From Prevotella sp. (GTDB lineage Bacteria; Bacteroidota; Bacteroidia; Bacteroidales; Bacteroidaceae), in NCBI GenBank assembly GCA_017934525.1, contig JAGBJJ010000045.1:1-61039 (forward strand): a stretch of DNA of 61,039 nucleotides, given 5' to 3'. Shown in pieces: positions 57,777-61,039 of the stretch (its first letter is position 1; the number at the start of each line of letters is the position of its first letter). The notes below the pieces were generated by a model. That model was not told the DNA's origin. It saw only the letters and a list, made by a program, of their open reading frames with translations, and did no database searches. The position numbers and the translations under genes are program-made.

Positions 57777-59108
57777 ATGGACGATTATTTTCAACAATTA
57801 TTAAACGACGTACAACTGTTAACTCCTTCGTTTGGAGCCATCCTCTCGGGTGTCCTTGCATGCCTGCTGCTCATTGTGTCGGGTTTTGCATCGGGCTCCG
57901 AGATTGCTTTTTTTTCACTGTCGCCTACCGATTTGAGTGAGCTCGATGAGGAGAAGAACAAGTCTGACCGCATTATTTCAAGACTTCGAGAAGATTCTGA
58001 GCGAACGCTGGCCACCATACTGATAACCAACAACTTAGTGAATGTGACCATCATTATGCTGTGCAGCTATTTCTTTGCTCATATCATTGACTTCGGTCAT
58101 GCTGTGTGGCTTGAGTTTATCGTCATCACAGTGCTGCTTACGTTTATGCTCTTGCTCTTTGGTGAGATTATGCCAAAAATATATTGCGGCCAGCATGCAC
58201 TGGCGGTATGCCGTGTTCTCTCGCCGGCCATACTCCTCCTGCGCCGTCTGTTCTACCCTTTAGCCAGCCTGCTCATCAGCTCGGGTATATGGGTTGAGAA
58301 GGTGATGGCCCGCGAGAACCATGTACTGAGCGTTGACGACCTGGAACAGGCTTTGGAGCTGACTGACAAGGAGGAGATAAAAAACGAGAAAAACATGCTT
58401 GAAGGTATCGTCAGGTTTGGCGATGAAACTGCCAAGGAGGTGATGACCAGCAGGCAGGATGTTGTTGACCTGGACTTCCGCTCTACCTTCCCTGAGGTGA
58501 TACAGTGTATTGTGGAGAATAATTATTCGCGTATTCCGGTTTATCAGGAGTCGATAGACAATATTCGCGGTATCCTCTACATCAAGGACCTGCTGCCTCA
58601 TCTGTCGAAACCGGCTTCGTTTCGGTGGCAGTCGCTCATACGACCTCCTTATTTTGTACCTGAGACAAAGAAGATTGACGACCTGCTGCGTGATTTCCAG
58701 GAGAATAAAGTGCACATAGCTATTGTGGTCGACGAGTTTGGAGGTACCAGCGGTCTCGTCACGCTTGAAGACATACTGGAAGAGATTGTTGGGGAGATTA
58801 ACGATGAGTATGATGAAGACGAGCGCCACTATGTCAGGCTGAATGCAAACACCTATGTCTTTGAAGGAAAGACGCTGCTCGCCGATTTCTATAAGATTCT
58901 GAATCTTGATGACGACATCTTCGAGGAGGTGGAAGGCGATGCCGACACGCTGGCCGGCCTGTTGCTGGAGCTGAAGGGCGACTTCCCGCAGAAGAATGAA
59001 CGGATTGACTATGGAAACTTCAGGTTTGAAATAGTTGAGCTCGACGGTCATCGCATATCCAAGATTAAAGTTGTGGTCAACAAGGAAGATGCCGCTGATA
59101 AAGATTAG
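57777..59108 (+). CDS. gldE: GldE-type CNNM/CBS transporter-like protein
   Basis: A 443-residue membrane protein of the hemolysin C/CorC (CNNM plus CBS) family. The DUF21 domain is at about residues 15-185 (LLIVSGFASGSEIAFFSLSP, ILITNNLVNVTIIMLCSYFF, FGEIMPKIYC). Two CBS domains occupy about 200-340 (VMTSRQDVVDLDF, IAIVVDEFGGTSGLVTLEDI), and the CorC_HlyC domain is at about 350-435. Named GldE in gliding Bacteroidetes, it is also present in non-gliding Bacteroidales, where it is probably an ion (Mg2+ or Co2+) exporter. The stop overlaps the next gene by 20 nt. Confidence 0.93.
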   Translation: MDDYFQQLLNDVQLLTPSFGAILSGVLACLLLIVSGFASGSEIAFFSLSPTDLSELDEEKNKSDRIISRLREDSERTLATILITNNLVNVTIIMLCSYFFAHIIDFGHAVWLEFIVITVLLTFMLLLFGEIMPKIYCGQHALAVCRVLSPAILLLRRLFYPLASLLISSGIWVEKVMARENHVLSVDDLEQALELTDKEEIKNEKNMLEGIVRFGDETAKEVMTSRQDVVDLDFRSTFPEVIQCIVENNYSRIPVYQESIDNIRGILYIKDLLPHLSKPASFRWQSLIRPPYFVPETKKIDDLLRDFQENKVHIAIVVDEFGGTSGLVTLEDILEEIVGEINDEYDEDERHYVRLNANTYVFEGKTLLADFYKILNLDDDIFEEVEGDADTLAGLLLELKGDFPQKNERIDYGNFRFEIVELDGHRISKIKVVVNKEDAADKD

Positions 59109-59727
59109 CCATATCACCGAGGATTCGCGTATGGGATTGTGGCAGATGACTGAGACCCCCGACGAGATGCTTCGGCTTTATCCTCATCTGCATGGCCTGC
59201 AGATGACTTGCCAGAGTGTGCGACGTCGGATGGAAGTGCTTTGCACCCGGGCTCTGCTCTATGAGATGACGCACGACGCCACGCTTGTCATAGGCCATGC
59301 ATCCAGCGGCAAGCCTACACTCGAAGGATGGCATATCAGTATTAGCCATACTCGTGGATATGCAGTGCTGCTCCTGTCGCGTAAGGAAAACGTGGCCGTC
59401 GACATTGAGTATCGCTCGGACAGGGTGGGGCGCATCGCTTCGCGCTTCATACGGCCTGATGAGACGGCCAGGTCGATTGATGACATGTTGCGGATATGGT
59501 CGGCCAAGGAAACTCTCTACAAGCTTCATTCTGAAGACAATCTTCAGTTTTACGAGATGCAGACCTTGACTGCATCGGCCTCGGAAATGACGTTGCAAAA
59601 CAAAAAACACGGCCACATCGTGACCGTGTATGTCGTTTCAGAAGACGACTATGTACTGACATGGGCTACTGAAAACGATTCCACCCCACGGCCCAGTACC
59701 AGCTCGTCTTGCAAATGTCGCGGTTGA
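59089..59727 (+). CDS. 4'-phosphopantetheinyl transferase superfamily protein
   Basis: A 212-residue Sfp/AcpS-type enzyme that attaches the phosphopantetheine arm to carrier proteins. The Mg-binding signature NVAVDIEY is near residue 103 and WSAKETLYKLH is near 140, both typical of the superfamily. The start at 59089 overlaps gldE by 20 nt. The last roughly 20 codons overlap, on the opposite strand, the 3' end of the clostripain-family gene (62 nt overlap). The tail they encode (ENDSTPRPSTSSSCKCRG) looks unlike a folded domain, so the true C-terminus could have lengthened through loss of an earlier stop. Which carrier protein it serves is unknown. Confidence 0.88.
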   Translation: MPLIKISHITEDSRMGLWQMTETPDEMLRLYPHLHGLQMTCQSVRRRMEVLCTRALLYEMTHDATLVIGHASSGKPTLEGWHISISHTRGYAVLLLSRKENVAVDIEYRSDRVGRIASRFIRPDETARSIDDMLRIWSAKETLYKLHSEDNLQFYEMQTLTASASEMTLQNKKHGHIVTVYVVSEDDYVLTWATENDSTPRPSTSSSCKCRG

Positions 59728-60889
59728 AGTCGTGGCGAGAGAAATTGTATTCGGGTTTCTCCACAAACATGCTCAGTCCGCCGTAGTTGTCTTGGTTGAA
59801 GATTGATACGCCGAAGCCTTTGTAGATGTCGAAGTTTGTCGTGTCGGTCATCCATTTCTCTGAGAAGCGACGGTAGGGAACGGCCATGTCAAGAACCCGT
59901 TTCCATGCATGATAATCATTTTCAGCCAGGTTGCGCTCCATCAGGCTGCACATGTCGTACATCACCGGGACGTCGTTCTTGTATTGGAAGTAGTAGGCAA
60001 TCTTTTCTGTGTCGTATTCCGAAGGGGCTCTCAGCACGGTGCGTGTTGCTTGGGCCAGTTCCTCAATGTGGCTCATGTCTACCACAGAGAGAGGCACGCT
60101 GCAGCCGGGATAGTCTACTCTGCCCATATAATCGTCGTAATAGGTGTCGATGATGGCCTTGTAGAAATCGTCGCTTTCACTGAAAAACAGCGGAGCAATC
60201 TTGTGGTAGGGAGCACCATTTCCGGGAATCTCGGCAGGTGAGCCCAGCAGATAGTCGGTGACATGACGTAGCTCGTAAGCCGTTTCTACGCACATCATGC
60301 AGCAGCAGTCGGCGAAGATGAAGCGGAAACGGGGCAGCCCGTCGAGGGCGCGGGCCATCTGAGTGATGTTCATCCAGCGGTTGCCAAACGAAAAGCCAAC
60401 CTCGAGATTGCTGCCGTTGTCTACGCCGAATGCTTTTCGCGGTCTCGATGTAGCCGACTCGATACTGTCGTTCTCAATAATCCAGCCCTTTGCATGCCCC
60501 CATAGCACGAGGCCGTAGCTGCGAGCCGGGCATTCGTTTTCAATGAATTGTATGATTTCCCTGAATTTGTCGGGGGCAGAAGCATAAAAGTCGTGCTCAA
60601 AGAGCTTGAGCGTGTCTCGCTTGCCTCCTTTCAATTCAATGATGGCCGGCGTTGAAACGCTGGCATCATCCACGAAAGCCACCAGGCGCTGACGGCCGTT
60701 CAGTTCTTTACTGCCGTCGGTCAATTCCCTCAAGTCGTCTCTCGAAAAAGAAGACAGGTTGTTCTCGGCTGACATGTAGACGATTACAGTGCGCTGAGCC
60801 AGCGGATCGCGCTCAACACTTTCTTCGCGGCAACCGCAAAGTGTAGCCGACATGAAAAGGAGCAGACTGAGCAGAACTATGTGTCTCAT
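59666..60889 (-). CDS. Clostripain family (C11) cysteine peptidase lipoprotein
   Basis: A 407-residue lipoprotein: the signal peptide ends ATLCGC with lipid Cys at residue 20 and an acidic start (REESVERD) that favours surface display. The catalytic His is in LWGHAKGW (H132), and the catalytic Cys is in FADCCCMMC (Cys195-197, most likely Cys196). These match the clostripain family C11, whose members cleave after Arg or Lys; specificity here is inferred. The convergent neighbour is the PPTase gene, with a 62-nt overlap. The three adjacent Cys residues are unusual, since most family members show Asp-x-Cys with only one or two. Confidence 0.9.
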   Translation of the reverse strand: MRHIVLLSLLLFMSATLCGCREESVERDPLAQRTVIVYMSAENNLSSFSRDDLRELTDGSKELNGRQRLVAFVDDASVSTPAIIELKGGKRDTLKLFEHDFYASAPDKFREIIQFIENECPARSYGLVLWGHAKGWIIENDSIESATSRPRKAFGVDNGSNLEVGFSFGNRWMNITQMARALDGLPRFRFIFADCCCMMCVETAYELRHVTDYLLGSPAEIPGNGAPYHKIAPLFFSESDDFYKAIIDTYYDDYMGRVDYPGCSVPLSVVDMSHIEELAQATRTVLRAPSEYDTEKIAYYFQYKNDVPVMYDMCSLMERNLAENDYHAWKRVLDMAVPYRRFSEKWMTDTTNFDIYKGFGVSIFNQDNYGGLSMFVEKPEYNFSRHDFNRDICKTSWYWAVGWNRFQ

Positions 60890-60970
60890 TAAAATAATAT
60901 TAATAGGGATGTTCTATAAATTAACTTGTTAACAATTAGAGATTTACTTTGATATTTCAGTAAAAAGTCG

Positions 60971-60979
60971 TTCCTTTGT
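60971..60979 (+). promoter_or_regulatory. -7-like element of the last, partial gene
   Basis: TTCCTTTGT, one base off TAnnTTTG, with a TTTG at 60948-60951. It lies 20 nt before the ATG at 61000. Confidence 0.5.
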
Positions 60980-60999
60980 AGTAGAAATCATACAGAATC

Positions 61000-61039
61000 A
61001 TGCAGAAAACTACAATATACCGCAAGCCGATGGGCGAGA
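61000..61039 (+). CDS. N-terminus of an unidentified protein (partial)
   Basis: The ATG at 61000 opens MQKTTIYRKPMGE and runs off the window edge. There is a promoter-like element just upstream. Too little is visible to assign a family. Confidence 0.5.
   Translation, partial: MQKTTIYRKPMGE

Overview
The window is chromosomal DNA from a Bacteroidales bacterium, most likely a member of the Prevotellaceae. The evidence is the repeated -7 promoter element TAnnTTTG(C/T) in front of many genes, the lack of Shine-Dalgarno leaders, and typical Bacteroidetes families (GldE, DUF3078, DUF4494, CcsBA, PL10 pectate lyase, CotH protein with a C-terminal sorting-like tail, lipoproteins with Cys-Ser-Asp-Asp starts). 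No prophage, insertion sequence, CRISPR array or rRNA was seen. Species cannot be fixed from sequence reading alone.

Layout. 1-3.0 kb: the tail of an unknown gene, a short sigma-70 factor and htpG (Hsp90). 3.2-4.4 kb: a DUF3078 outer-membrane-type protein. 4.5-11.3 kb (minus strand): an operon-like block of porin, imelysin lipoprotein, di-heme c-type cytochrome lipoprotein and CcsBA (cytochrome c maturation). It is divergent from a regulator (11.5-12.4 kb) that fuses a RIC/YtfE-type di-iron hemerythrin domain to a LuxR helix-turn-helix. 12.6-19.2 kb (minus): galE, the Rnf complex (rnfB-C-D-G-E-A) and a RseC-like protein. 19.3-25.9 kb (plus): a hypothetical protein, a ClC channel, fmt, a 37-codon small ORF, rpe, ridA, queC and rmuC. 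26.0-29.1 kb (minus): a three-part proton-translocating transhydrogenase whose PntB carries an extra coiled coil. 29.3-34.1 kb (plus): a large outer-membrane beta-barrel next to a heavy-metal P-type ATPase that lacks its nucleotide-binding domain. 34.2-36.7 kb: lepA and a Crp/Fnr regulator. 36.7-40.2 kb (minus): a pectate lyase and a CotH-kinase protein that overlap by 4 nt. 40.3-45.1 kb: glyA, divergent fabD, a GH13 amylase-like enzyme and an overlapping tRNA-editing (SAD) domain protein. 45.1-49.9 kb (minus): two tandem long-chain acyl-CoA ligases and a LolC/E-type permease. 50.1-53.0 kb: a single-chain MmeI-like restriction-modification enzyme. 53.1-56.2 kb: luxS, DUF4494, yggS and nspC. 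56.3-56.7 kb: four tRNAs (Gly-Leu-Leu-Gly). 56.7-61.0 kb: a hypothetical protein, ssb, gldE, a phosphopantetheinyl transferase, a convergent clostripain-family lipoprotein, and the first codons of another gene.

How the genes fit together. Rnf and PntAB couple ferredoxin, NADH and NADPH pools to ion gradients, as expected for a fermenting or fumarate-respiring anaerobe. The porin-imelysin-diheme-CcsBA block looks like a self-contained surface metal or redox module with its own cytochrome maturation protein, possibly controlled by the divergent di-iron sensor. This is the best candidate for an undescribed system here. The other strong oddities are the N-domain-less P-type ATPase, the coiled-coil PntB and the unannotated 37-residue ORF.
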